Below, one piece after another: positions 34,691 to 44,106 of a DNA stretch of 64,000 bases. The first letter of the stretch is position 1; each line of letters begins with the position of its first letter. The notes beneath the pieces are model-generated. The model ran no database searches, was not told where the DNA came from, and saw only the letters and a list, made by a program, of their open reading frames with translations. Origin of the DNA: Sphingobacteriia bacterium (GTDB lineage Bacteria > Bacteroidota > Bacteroidia > Bacteroidales > UBA7960); the NCBI GenBank assembly GCA_011390575.1, contig JAABSE010000003.1, positions 37,922 to 101,921 on the forward strand, given 5' to 3'. The translations under genes and the position numbers were made by a program.

Positions 34691-36259
34691 TTATTTTTTC
34701 TCATACAACTTCAGCAACCTGTTAAAGAACTCCCGCACCTGGTAAACATTTTTCAGGGCATATTGCGCATGGGTTTTCTGACCATGCCCCCCTACCAGAA
34801 TTCCGATGCCTTTATCCTTTAATACCTCAAACCCGTCCTCATCGGTAATATCGTCGCCAATAAACATGGGGATAATATCATCCCTTCCGGTCAATTCAAG
34901 CGCATCCATGATCCAGTTTACCGCTTTGCCCTTGTGCCAGTCTATGTCCGGTTTGATTTCCACGATCTTCTTTCCTTCCCCTTTTTTGTGGCCCGGGTAT
35001 TTTTTCAGGATGTCATCCACTATTTTAAGCACTACCTCCTCATCTTCAGGCCGGGCATTGCGGTAATGAATGCCGATGGCATAACGTTTCCGATCCAACT
35101 GGGTTCCTTCTGTCTTTTCTTTGAGCAACTCCTTCAGTTCTTCTTCAATTTTATCGAGTCGGGGAATGATTTTCTCTGAATCGGGGTGCTCCATGTGCAG
35201 TCCGTCAGGCCCGGTAATGATATACCCATGGCTACCGGCATATACCAGTTCATCAAGCCCCACCAGGTTTTCCACATCTTCCTTATCGCGACCAGTTACC
35301 ACGGCTACGGTAAAGGTTTGAGCCAGTTTCCGCAGGGTCTGCTTCATCTCTTCAGAAATCACTGCATCTTCAGGCTTGGGAACAATGGGGCTGAGGGTGC
35401 CATCATAATCCAGGAAAATGGCTGGTTTTTTTTGTGAAAGAAGGGTAAATATTTCGCTGTTATCAGGAAAAATTGGTTTACCCTGCCGGGAGAAATATTC
35501 TTCCATGATTTCTTCATTATGCAAATCCATCTCATCAAAATTGTCGATGGTGATATCGGCACCGTTCTCCAGCAATGCCTCTTTGTTGTTAAAACGGTTC
35601 ACTCCTACCACCAGGCCAAAGTAGCCTCTTTGTCCGGCCTTAACGCCAGAGGTGGCATCTTCAAATACCACGGAGTTTTCGGCGCGTGCATCAAGGCGGC
35701 GGGCTGCTTCGGTAAAGATATCAGGATCAGGTTTGCCGTTGAGACCTATTTCTTCTGAAACCAGGCCATCAACCCGCGAGTCGAACAAATCATCGATACC
35801 TGCTACTTCAATGATTTTTTTGCAGTTTTTGCTGGAGGATACAATAGCTGTTTTAATGCCTTTATTCCGCCACTCTCTGAGCTTCTGCAAAGCATCCTCA
35901 TAAATCTCTACCCCTTCTTTCTCCAGAATCTCATTAAAAACACCATTTTTTATATTTCCCAGTGCACATACGGTGTCGAAGCCCGGTTCATCGGAAGGTG
36001 TTCCGAAAGGGAGTTCAATTTTGCGCGACTGCAGGAAACTCTGTACCCCCTGGTATCGGGGCTTCCCGTCAATGTACACCTGGTAATCCTCCTCGGTCAT
36101 GGAACTTTGATCCTGGTGTTGCTTTTCAAAAAAACGATCAAACATTGCTTTCCATGCTTTCTTGTGTGTTTTGCGGGTCTGGGTAATTACCCCGTCAAGG
36201 TCAAAAATCAATGCATCAATATGCTTATAGTCACCGTCACTCCCGGATGAATTCTTCAT
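34691..36259 (-). CDS. Beta-phosphoglucomutase / trehalose-6-phosphate phosphatase fusion
   Basis: 522 residues, two HAD enzymes. The N-terminal half has FDLDGVITQTRKTHKKAWK, SSSKNCKKII, GLNGKPDPDIF and VFEDATSGVKAG, the beta-phosphoglucomutase pattern (beta-G1P to G6P). The C-terminal half (~270-522) is an OtsB phosphatase with intact motif I LDYDGTLSP, VVTGR and motif IV FIGDDITDEDGF, so it should hydrolyse trehalose-6-phosphate. First gene of the operon. From memory, Mycobacterium tuberculosis Rv2006 joins the same three domains in one ~1327-residue protein; here bPGM-OtsB (522) and GH65 (807) are separate. Confidence 0.93.
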   Translation of the reverse strand: MKNSSGSDGDYKHIDALIFDLDGVITQTRKTHKKAWKAMFDRFFEKQHQDQSSMTEEDYQVYIDGKPRYQGVQSFLQSRKIELPFGTPSDEPGFDTVCALGNIKNGVFNEILEKEGVEIYEDALQKLREWRNKGIKTAIVSSSKNCKKIIEVAGIDDLFDSRVDGLVSEEIGLNGKPDPDIFTEAARRLDARAENSVVFEDATSGVKAGQRGYFGLVVGVNRFNNKEALLENGADITIDNFDEMDLHNEEIMEEYFSRQGKPIFPDNSEIFTLLSQKKPAIFLDYDGTLSPIVPKPEDAVISEEMKQTLRKLAQTFTVAVVTGRDKEDVENLVGLDELVYAGSHGYIITGPDGLHMEHPDSEKIIPRLDKIEEELKELLKEKTEGTQLDRKRYAIGIHYRNARPEDEEVVLKIVDDILKKYPGHKKGEGKKIVEIKPDIDWHKGKAVNWIMDALELTGRDDIIPMFIGDDITDEDGFEVLKDKGIGILVGGHGQKTHAQYALKNVYQVREFFNRLLKLYEKK

Positions 36260-36587
36260 AGCTTTTTTAAAATATGAATGAATGGTTTTGCCAAAAAAAC
36301 ATCTTATTCAGACAGAAGTATTTGCTGTCTTTATCATAAGAATCACGAATATACGAAATTTTGGGAAGGCTGCCAAACAGGATTTACCCCGGATTTATAC
36401 CAAAAAAGAGGGTTGATTATCAATTCTGATGGACTTTTGGTAATTCTTGCGACCCCTTTAAACGATGCCTGCCAGGTAATCAAAAAAACGGGAGCCGATG
36501 TAAAACCCGGCCCCCGTTGAGGAATGAAGAGAATAATAATTAAACAGGAGTACTTAAAGGATCTTCAGCTGCAGTTTCTTATGATTA
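36260..36587. other. Non-coding gap between the trehalose operon and the T9SS cargo gene
   Basis: 328 bases. The left part upstream of the trehalose operon (minus strand) includes a possible -7 box TATATTCG at ~36346-36353. The right part holds the terminator of the T9SS gene. The 80-codon plus-strand ORF here runs through that terminator and is not credible. Confidence 0.6.
36482..36519 (-). terminator. Rho-independent terminator of the 36588-39509 gene
   Basis: The minus strand pairs aacgggggcc with ggctcccgtt (one mismatch) and then has TTTTTTT, 69 bases beyond the stop codon. Confidence 0.82.
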
Positions 36588-39509
36588 CTATCTGCTGATA
36601 ACAATCCTTGTATGGTGAACTTCACCTTCTGTACTGGTTAATCTCAGCAGGTAAAAACCCTGTGAAACAGCAGAAACATTCAGAGTAATGTTTTGTCCGG
36701 TTACTTTGGCTTGATAAACCACCTGGCCGGTCATATCCATTATGCTCACCTGTTGCAGATGAATATCACCATTTAACTGCAACAGGTCATTGGCAGGATT
36801 GGGAAATATGCTGAGGCGGTTTTCCCACACATCATGAACGGAAACTTCATCTTCCACGAAATGGGCAACCAAAGTAAGGTCAGAAGTAAGCGTTATCTCA
36901 TTTTGTTCCAAATCCGATATAGCATTGCCCTCTTCATCGGTCCAGTTAACGAAGACAAAACCGGCATTGGGTTCTGCGTTTACCGTTACATCGGTACCGT
37001 TCTCATAATCACCGGCTCCTGTAACAGTACCTGCCTCTTCGGGAAAAACCAGAAGTGTAAGGGTATGCATAGGCGCCGTTACTTCCAGGATTACGGGCAC
37101 AATTACCAAAGAATTTCCCTCATCGTTACTGGAAATTCTGATATTTGCTGTATAAGTACCAGCCTCAAGTTCTGCACTATTAAAGGATAACACAATTTCG
37201 TCTGATTGTTCTTCTTCTAAAACTCCAGATGAAGGACTGATACTTAGCCAGTTTAATCCATTAAAAGAGAGATTAGCACGGATATTCCAATTGCTGTTCC
37301 ACCCATAATCGATAAGGCGTCCCCATTGCAAAGCGTCAAGACTTATCCAGCCACCATTTAAGTTGACAGGTCCTCCATCATGACCAAGTATGAACGAACC
37401 AGCATTATGGGTTGTTTCAAAGCCAATCCAAATATCCGATCCGCTAATCGTAACCGGGTTTTCCAGACTTACAGTGTTCCAGCTATCTTGGGTAGGTGTA
37501 AAGCTTTGTTCGTACAATAAGCTCCCTGCTGATGTTGTTGTTCCTGCATCCCAAACCATTAGCTTAATGGCAGTGGGTACATTTTTTATGTAAACATCCA
37601 CTGATTCGAGTTGATAATTTTCAAATACCGAAGTCATGCCGGAAGGAAAACGTGTTGCGCCATAAAAGGTACCTCCTTCTTCTAAACCTATGGCATTAAC
37701 ATTATCACCATCATAGTTAAGTGTATTGTTCTTTATTGATTTTGGTCCTGAATTACTTTCATTACCAATGGCTTGCATCAAATCAACAGGTAACTCTTCT
37801 GATTTAAACGATTTTCCCTCAGGCACTTGTTGTACCTTAGAATCATCTGCGGTGTACAGAACCAATGTATTGTAATCCAGGGTTCCGGCACCCACGTTCT
37901 TAATTTCAATGGTTCTGTTTGATTCCTCGTTCGTGTTTAAGGTCTCAGAAATTTCCAATGGATCAACTTCAATGATAGGATCGCCCAGATTGTAGTCATT
38001 GGGGTTCTTTGTAATGACGAGGGTGTAATAGAACACTCCATACATATCTGCAATGAATTGAAAGGCTCCGGTGTTTAAATCATAGGTACCAAATGCACTA
38101 AAAGTTAAACCACTTGCAATGGTATACAACAGGCCTGTTTCTGCGTCATAGGAGACATCCTGGGGATAAACTATGTCTATACCAATTGGCCCTACTACGT
38201 TGAACTCTGCAGTGACCGGGTCAATCTTAAGCAATTCGTTTTGTATGGTAACAGCATACAAATAACCATTATTGGCAAAATCCATTCCTACAATCAGTTG
38301 GGTACTAATACCGATCTCAGTGAGGGCATAAGTTTCCATATCCAGAGTACACAAATGCGAGTAATCGGTATCTATATTTTGAACCACCACATACATAATT
38401 CCTGTATCCCAGTTGTAAGCCAGAGCCGCAGTATAACCGGGCACACCGGTCATATAACCCAAATGGTGATACGAGCCATCCGGGTTGACTGTACCTATAG
38501 AGGCATCAGCGTTAACCCTGTATATATAATTTCCATCATATTCCTCTGCTAACTGCCATTGGGTATAATCAGTTGATCCCACACTAACCATTTCGCCTGT
38601 TGACAGATCTACTTCATCGTAAGAATGAGTTATGCCATTTATAGCATATGCATCAGCCAAAAGGCCTACTGCTCCACTTACAATAAACATATCATTTGAC
38701 TCATCTTCTCCACCCCCTTCGGTAATTGTAGCCTGCGCCACATATTCCATGCTTTCTACAGGTGTAAATGATGGCAAAACGACATTTACGGTTTCATTGG
38801 GACCAATGGGTTCTGTAATGGTCATTTCTTCGTAATATCCAAAACCAGAAACTTCCAAACTTACTTTATAAAAGGTCGTCTCCTCAATCCCGACATTCCT
38901 TACTGAAACAACAGGAACAAAATCGGTTCCCAACACCACGAATGTTGGCTTGAAATTAACAATAGCTAAATCAAAATCAAGGGCTTGAGGAAGATCAATT
39001 GTTCCAGAATTAAAATTTGGTGGAGCCCCATAACCATCTCCGGCGATGTACCAATCCACTGTCAATGGGCCTGAAAAATCTTCACTAATGCTTACATTAA
39101 CCGAAAACTCACCACTGGATTTAAGTCCTCCTAATCCGGAACCCCCTTCAATATTCCCCCATGTTACAAGGGCTCCATCGCCAGTTTCTCCATTGTAAGG
39201 AAGCTGCTGATAACCTGTAGTTGTACACACAGAAGCGGAATTCACAAATACTCCTTCAGGAAAATCTAAAGACACTCCATCATCCCATTCGCCATCGGGG
39301 GTGGAATAGTTGTAGTAAAACAGTAAATCAATTGTTGTTCCGGGGTTGTAAAATTCTGTTATATATGAGATTGAACCATCCACTTCCTTGCCATTCGAAT
39401 TGGTTTCTGCCTTTAATATCATCTGTTGTGCGAATCTATTTTCTGCATTCGCTAAACCATTTATCATCAAAGCAATCACTGCAATGATAGCTATTCCATT
39501 TACTTTCAT
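36588..39509 (-). CDS. Large T9SS-secreted multidomain protein (CARDB-like, propeller, InlB-like repeat)
   Basis: 973 residues. Signal peptide MKVNGIAIIAVIALMINGLANA. Residues ~170-275 look like a CARDB adhesion domain (FKPTFVVLGTDFVPVVSVRN), followed by a beta-propeller-like region (~280-510). Next is a module with GGTFYGATRFPSGM and IWIGFETTHNAGSF (~630-770), a BACON-like segment, an InlB-like repeat (LTLLVFPEEAGTVTGAGDYE) and a T9SS type A sorting domain beginning IFPNPANDLLQL and ending TRIVISR. I infer secretion and cell-surface attachment. No enzymatic domain is recognised. Its C-terminal half is paralogous to that of the next gene. Confidence 0.88.
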   Translation of the reverse strand: MKVNGIAIIAVIALMINGLANAENRFAQQMILKAETNSNGKEVDGSISYITEFYNPGTTIDLLFYYNYSTPDGEWDDGVSLDFPEGVFVNSASVCTTTGYQQLPYNGETGDGALVTWGNIEGGSGLGGLKSSGEFSVNVSISEDFSGPLTVDWYIAGDGYGAPPNFNSGTIDLPQALDFDLAIVNFKPTFVVLGTDFVPVVSVRNVGIEETTFYKVSLEVSGFGYYEEMTITEPIGPNETVNVVLPSFTPVESMEYVAQATITEGGGEDESNDMFIVSGAVGLLADAYAINGITHSYDEVDLSTGEMVSVGSTDYTQWQLAEEYDGNYIYRVNADASIGTVNPDGSYHHLGYMTGVPGYTAALAYNWDTGIMYVVVQNIDTDYSHLCTLDMETYALTEIGISTQLIVGMDFANNGYLYAVTIQNELLKIDPVTAEFNVVGPIGIDIVYPQDVSYDAETGLLYTIASGLTFSAFGTYDLNTGAFQFIADMYGVFYYTLVITKNPNDYNLGDPIIEVDPLEISETLNTNEESNRTIEIKNVGAGTLDYNTLVLYTADDSKVQQVPEGKSFKSEELPVDLMQAIGNESNSGPKSIKNNTLNYDGDNVNAIGLEEGGTFYGATRFPSGMTSVFENYQLESVDVYIKNVPTAIKLMVWDAGTTTSAGSLLYEQSFTPTQDSWNTVSLENPVTISGSDIWIGFETTHNAGSFILGHDGGPVNLNGGWISLDALQWGRLIDYGWNSNWNIRANLSFNGLNWLSISPSSGVLEEEQSDEIVLSFNSAELEAGTYTANIRISSNDEGNSLVIVPVILEVTAPMHTLTLLVFPEEAGTVTGAGDYENGTDVTVNAEPNAGFVFVNWTDEEGNAISDLEQNEITLTSDLTLVAHFVEDEVSVHDVWENRLSIFPNPANDLLQLNGDIHLQQVSIMDMTGQVVYQAKVTGQNITLNVSAVSQGFYLLRLTSTEGEVHHTRIVISR

Positions 39510-39568
39510 TATTCAGAGTTTGAGATCTTTTATTAAGAATTTTGGTATCTGTCAAAAAGCTTTTAATG

Positions 39569-39604
39569 AAAAAGGAGGCTGCCATGTATTGGCAGCCCTC
39601 CCCA
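39569..39604 (-). terminator. Terminator after the 39625-43683 gene
   Basis: Hairpin ggagg(g)ctgcca/tggcagcctcc (one bulged base) followed by a short T-run on the minus strand, 20 bases after the stop. Confidence 0.75.
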
Positions 39605-39624
39605 AAAAAACTCATTATATTTAT

Positions 39625-42600
39625 CTATCTGGTTATCAGTATGCGTGTGGTATGGATATCTCCTGCCATATTGGTTAGTTTTACCAGGTAAAACCCTTGC
39701 AGCAAAGTTGATACGTCAAGTTTGTAGTTATTTACATTTACTTCGGCACCGTATACCTCTTGACCGGTAAGGTTATATAATTCAATATTCCTGATATTAT
39801 CATCGCTCATGAAGTTGATGAAATCAGATGCAGGATTAGGATAAATAGTTAATTGACTTTCCCAAACATCATGAACACTGCTAATTAAAAGAAATTTAGC
39901 AATCAATGTTATATCACCGGAAATGGTGATCTCATTCTCTGCCACTTCTGAAACAATATTTTCATCGGCATCTTGCCAGTTTACGAATTCGTAACCTTGG
40001 TTGGCAATGGCGTTTACTGTTACAACCGTTCCTGAATGATAAGAGCCTGATCCGGTAACTGTACCTGCCTCCTCGGGGTTAACCAGCAGCGTAAGGGTAT
40101 GCATAGGAGAACCGGTAACTTCCAGGGTAACGGGTACAACAACCAGTTCTTCATTAATGGCATTGCTGCTGATCCTGATGTTTGCAGTGTATGCGCCGGG
40201 TTGAAGCCCTAAAGCATCAAAGTTAATGGTAACAGCCTGGCTTTGATCATCTGCAATAGTGCCTGAAGCAGGATCGATGTTGAGCCATTGTACTCCGCTA
40301 TATTGCAATCTGGCGCGAATATTCCAGTTTCCATTCAGTCCATAATCTGATAGGTGCTCCCAGTCAATTGCATCTATACTTAGCAGGTTGCCATTCATAT
40401 TGGCCGGACCATTATCAAGACCTAAAACAAAAACACCAGCATCATGGGTTATCTCAAAACCAACCCAAAGATCTGCTCCGCTTACAGCCAGGGCCTCATC
40501 AAGTACGACTGTATTCCAGCTTGAGGCGTCAGGGGTAAACACCTGTTCATGTAGCAGGGCTCCAGGAGTTGTTGATGTTCCTGCATCCCAGATCATAAGC
40601 TTTACTTCAGTTGGTATGTCGTTGATATAAACATCAACCGATTCAAGTAAATAACCACCAAAAGGAGCTACCATTTGCGAAGGATATCTTGCTGCACCAT
40701 AAAAAGTTCCGCCGGCATTAAGTCCAATTGCATCTATATTGGCACCATCATAATTCAAAATTATGTCATTTTTATCATTCAATTTGGTGGCAGGATGGAA
40801 ACCATTGATATTTTCTTTCTTTCCAAGCTCAATTGAACGACTAAACGATGAAGTTCCTTCAGGAACCTCCTGAACTTTTGCATCTTCTATAACATACTGA
40901 ACAACTGCACTGTAGACAAGGTCTCCTTCACCAGAATTGGATATTTCAAGGGTTTGCTCAGAAGAAACATCGATTTCAAGTGATTCAGATATGCTAGTGG
41001 GGTTAATCTCAATTTCCGGCTGAGCAGGTGCAAAGTCCACCAAAAAACTTATCCACTCTCCGCCAGGCAGTTCGGCTGCACCCACAAACTTGTTACCATC
41101 GGGAGTAACATCGTTTACGCTGAAGAAAGTCCAGTCTGATGCATCAAACCATCCTCTGCCTGCAACGAACTCATTGAATGTTTCCATTGTTCCATTGGGA
41201 TGTCTTACAAATGCACGGCGAGTATCTGGAGTTGGAGGAAAGCCTTCAGCAGTATAGCCAAATACAGTTCCATCTTCTAAAACAGCCGTTGGGCTCAAAG
41301 TCCCTGCATTAAGTGTATTTTCAAATTGGACTACACCCTCAGTTGGCGACCAGATGAAACCATAGGCTCCAAAATAACCTGCAACGTAGTTTCCATTGGC
41401 AGAAGCTGCGGTAGATTCACCAAAATTTGATTGCGTTTCGTCCATGAATATCATTTCTTCATTATGCCAAATTACAGGCGACCAAGTCCAATTTGGTGCT
41501 GCCCATCCGTAAATGACACTGCCGTCTGCACTGACCCCATTTGCTCTTGAATCGTATCCGTCGGGACCAATCATCTCATAACCATTTTCCTCTGTCCATT
41601 TAAATGCTTTTGCACTCCAGTCTTCAGTGTATTGCAAGCCCACAATAGTAAATCCATCGGCTGAAATGCCCCAGGCTGAATTATAAGATGTTCCAGTAAT
41701 TTCAGGAACTTCAGGATTCATACCCAGAAAAGCCCATTCTTGTGTTGTCCTATCCCATATTCCGGCAGTCTGCACTTCTAAACCGTCAAATTCAAACTCA
41801 GTATCATAGGTTCCAGCCACTAAACCATTGTCTGTAACGCCACTAACATCGCCGGTAATTTCAAAGGTACCCTCAAATTGTGTCCACAGGTAACCCGCCT
41901 GTCCGCCAAACTGGCTTCCCGACACATACATTCCATCAGTAGAGATTCTGGTTGGAACAGTGTACTCGGGATAAATTTCTGTAAGACTGATGGGTTGAGC
42001 CTCCATTACATTGAGGGTTACATCTACTGCAGCGCTTGGATTCTCTGTATCATTACTGGTAATGATAACATTTGCCTGGTATATTCCTATATCAAGCCCT
42101 GCTGCATCGAATGCCAATGATATGGTTTGGCTTGATTTTGCCGGGATACTACCTGATAGAGGGTCAGCGGTTAACCAACCATCTCCATCCGTAAATTCAA
42201 CTTCAATATTGAAGGTGAGATTTTGGATTCCATCATTCATAATCGTAAAACTTTTTGAACCAGCTCCCTCCTGTCCGACGGTCTGATTTATCTCAGTTGT
42301 TTCCACTATCATGAAGGGAGCATCATCAATTTCTTCACCTAAGGAGATATCATCAATGGCCCAAAAATGAGCGAACTCTCCTTCATATCTGAATGCTATG
42401 TAAATATCCTGCCCAGCATACTCTTCAAGATTAATAAAGCGCTGTGTCCAATTGTCTGAAACATTTTCCTCAGTCCACACTTCTACAAAATCTTCATCAG
42501 CGGGGTTACCGCTTCCGGTAGAAACCCATACACTATTTTTGTCATAATAGGCAGCATCACCAACCTGGCTCCAAAATGATAAATAGAAAAATCCTTCAAG

Positions 42601-43683
42601 GGGAACCGATATTTGTGGTGTTACCAGCCAACCATCCTGATAATTCGCTGCATAATTATGCAATGCAGAATATTGCCCTTCAGGAGTATGGTTATACCAA
42701 CTTAGTGCCCATTCTGTTTCATCGCCATCCTGGTTATAATTTGTCCAGCCTACGGGTGGAAAAGTTTCGCTTTCGAAATCTTCAGTGAACGGATATACAT
42801 TAACGTCTATTACTTCAAGTGTAACCAACACGGTGTCAGCCGGATTCTCAGAATCGTTACTGTTTATAATAAGATTGGCCTGAAAGATACCGATATCAAG
42901 GGTATTGGCATCAAAAGCAAGAGAAATCTCAACAGCAGATTGACTGGCAACACTTCCATTAAGCGGATCAACTGTAAGCCAACCCTCAGAATTAAGGTAT
43001 TCAAATTCAATGTTAAAAGTAAGATCCTGTATTCCTTTATTATTTATCTCTATGGTTTGGATTCCCGAGCCATTCAAACCTACTGTTTGACTCACTTCCA
43101 ACTCGCTGACATTAAAAATGGGTGAGTCATCAACCAATGATACATCATCTACATTCCATGTATGCCCCCATTGATCTCCTTCATATCTAAAGGCTATATA
43201 TATATCCTGCCCAATATAGTCCTCAAGATCAATAAAGTAATTCATCCAAAGCCATGCGTTATCAAGATCTGACGCATTGTCCCAAACTAAAACATACTCG
43301 TTATCAGCAGGATCGGGGCTGCCTGTGCTGATCAACACAGTATTTGACTTGTAAACCCAACTATTGGCCAGATAGCTCCAGATAGACAGATAGTGAAACC
43401 CATCAGCAGCAATGCTTAATTGTGGGGTCACCAGCCAGTTGTCAACCGATTCTTCTTCGGAAGTACTATTGTGATATGCCGATTGTGTTCCTTCGGGAGT
43501 AATGTTTTGCCACTCGTTAAGTGTCCAATTCTGGGTTGTGTCCAGCAAGCTGTATACAGTCCAGTTGTCGGGCGGGAAGTTTTCGCCTTCAAAATTCTCA
43601 TAAAAAGGATTATCGGCCATGGCAGGTAATGTCATTAGCAAGATAATTGCACTTAAAATTCTTAGTAATTTAGTCTTCATCAT
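39625..43683 (-). CDS. Large T9SS-secreted adhesin-like protein with duplicated choice-of-anchor J modules
   Basis: 1352 residues with a signal peptide (LLRILSAIILLMTLPAMA). Two tandem copies of a choice-of-anchor J/cleaved-adhesin module (YENFEGENFPPDNWTVYS at ~27; TEDFESETFPPVGWTNY at ~300), each followed by a BACON-like Ig segment (EVSQTVGLNGSG; EINQTVGQEGAG). Then an HAF-repeat/propeller region (~575-900: GQAGYLWTQ, WGISADGFTIVG), a second half shared with the neighbouring gene (GGTFYGAARYPSQM, InlB-like LTLLVNPEEAGTVTGSGSYH) and a T9SS type A sorting domain (IYPNPASDFINF ... TRILITR). A surface adhesin or exopolymer/protein binder is likely; target unknown. Not in an operon with 36588-39509 (a terminator lies between). 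Confidence 0.88.
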   Translation of the reverse strand: MMKTKLLRILSAIILLMTLPAMADNPFYENFEGENFPPDNWTVYSLLDTTQNWTLNEWQNITPEGTQSAYHNSTSEEESVDNWLVTPQLSIAADGFHYLSIWSYLANSWVYKSNTVLISTGSPDPADNEYVLVWDNASDLDNAWLWMNYFIDLEDYIGQDIYIAFRYEGDQWGHTWNVDDVSLVDDSPIFNVSELEVSQTVGLNGSGIQTIEINNKGIQDLTFNIEFEYLNSEGWLTVDPLNGSVASQSAVEISLAFDANTLDIGIFQANLIINSNDSENPADTVLVTLEVIDVNVYPFTEDFESETFPPVGWTNYNQDGDETEWALSWYNHTPEGQYSALHNYAANYQDGWLVTPQISVPLEGFFYLSFWSQVGDAAYYDKNSVWVSTGSGNPADEDFVEVWTEENVSDNWTQRFINLEEYAGQDIYIAFRYEGEFAHFWAIDDISLGEEIDDAPFMIVETTEINQTVGQEGAGSKSFTIMNDGIQNLTFNIEVEFTDGDGWLTADPLSGSIPAKSSQTISLAFDAAGLDIGIYQANVIITSNDTENPSAAVDVTLNVMEAQPISLTEIYPEYTVPTRISTDGMYVSGSQFGGQAGYLWTQFEGTFEITGDVSGVTDNGLVAGTYDTEFEFDGLEVQTAGIWDRTTQEWAFLGMNPEVPEITGTSYNSAWGISADGFTIVGLQYTEDWSAKAFKWTEENGYEMIGPDGYDSRANGVSADGSVIYGWAAPNWTWSPVIWHNEEMIFMDETQSNFGESTAASANGNYVAGYFGAYGFIWSPTEGVVQFENTLNAGTLSPTAVLEDGTVFGYTAEGFPPTPDTRRAFVRHPNGTMETFNEFVAGRGWFDASDWTFFSVNDVTPDGNKFVGAAELPGGEWISFLVDFAPAQPEIEINPTSISESLEIDVSSEQTLEISNSGEGDLVYSAVVQYVIEDAKVQEVPEGTSSFSRSIELGKKENINGFHPATKLNDKNDIILNYDGANIDAIGLNAGGTFYGAARYPSQMVAPFGGYLLESVDVYINDIPTEVKLMIWDAGTSTTPGALLHEQVFTPDASSWNTVVLDEALAVSGADLWVGFEITHDAGVFVLGLDNGPANMNGNLLSIDAIDWEHLSDYGLNGNWNIRARLQYSGVQWLNIDPASGTIADDQSQAVTINFDALGLQPGAYTANIRISSNAINEELVVVPVTLEVTGSPMHTLTLLVNPEEAGTVTGSGSYHSGTVVTVNAIANQGYEFVNWQDADENIVSEVAENEITISGDITLIAKFLLISSVHDVWESQLTIYPNPASDFINFMSDDNIRNIELYNLTGQEVYGAEVNVNNYKLDVSTLLQGFYLVKLTNMAGDIHTTRILITR

Positions 43684-43778
43684 AAATTTGGTTTTAGTGA
43701 ACTTAATAAATCCTTTAGGATCGTAAATAATTGATAATAAAAATTCGTTCTGATATATAGTAAGGTTTGTAAATTGAT

Positions 43779-43970
43779 TTACTTACTACCCTTGTCAACA
43801 TCTTGTGATGGTTGCTTATGATTAAAATAGTCATAGATTTTTTTCAACGCCTCGTTCTTCAGCCTCATTTGCTCCATCAAAACATTGATTTCCCCTTCAG
43901 AAAAAATGGTTGATTTTTTCCTTCCGGATGGCTTGTTTTGATTTCTATCTGAGGATGAGGATTCGGGCAT
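43779..43970 (-). CDS. Hypothetical small charged protein
   Basis: 63 residues from ATG 43970 (MPESSSSDRNQNKPSGRKKS); the track version adds 26 improbable residues. Charged, with a predicted helix EGEINVLMEQMRLKNEALKKIYDYF. It lies 136 bases downstream of the TPR-HTH regulator on the same strand. No family recognised. Coding status is uncertain; the helix composition looks protein-like. Confidence 0.4.
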   Translation of the reverse strand: MPESSSSDRNQNKPSGRKKSTIFSEGEINVLMEQMRLKNEALKKIYDYFNHKQPSQDVDKGSK

Positions 43971-44106
43971 TTTGTTTTTTTTGGCAATAATACACCTTCG
44001 AAGAGGCTGAATGCAAATAATTGCCCTGCACAATGCTGCCACAGGCAATGAAAAACACTGCTACAAAACTGCTACACAAAAATTTAAAAAGCTATATAAC
44101 AGCTTT

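Noticed and set aside
36278-36520. 80-codon plus-strand ORF after the trehalose operon
   Set aside because: Runs through the terminator hairpin of the opposite gene; protein looks random.
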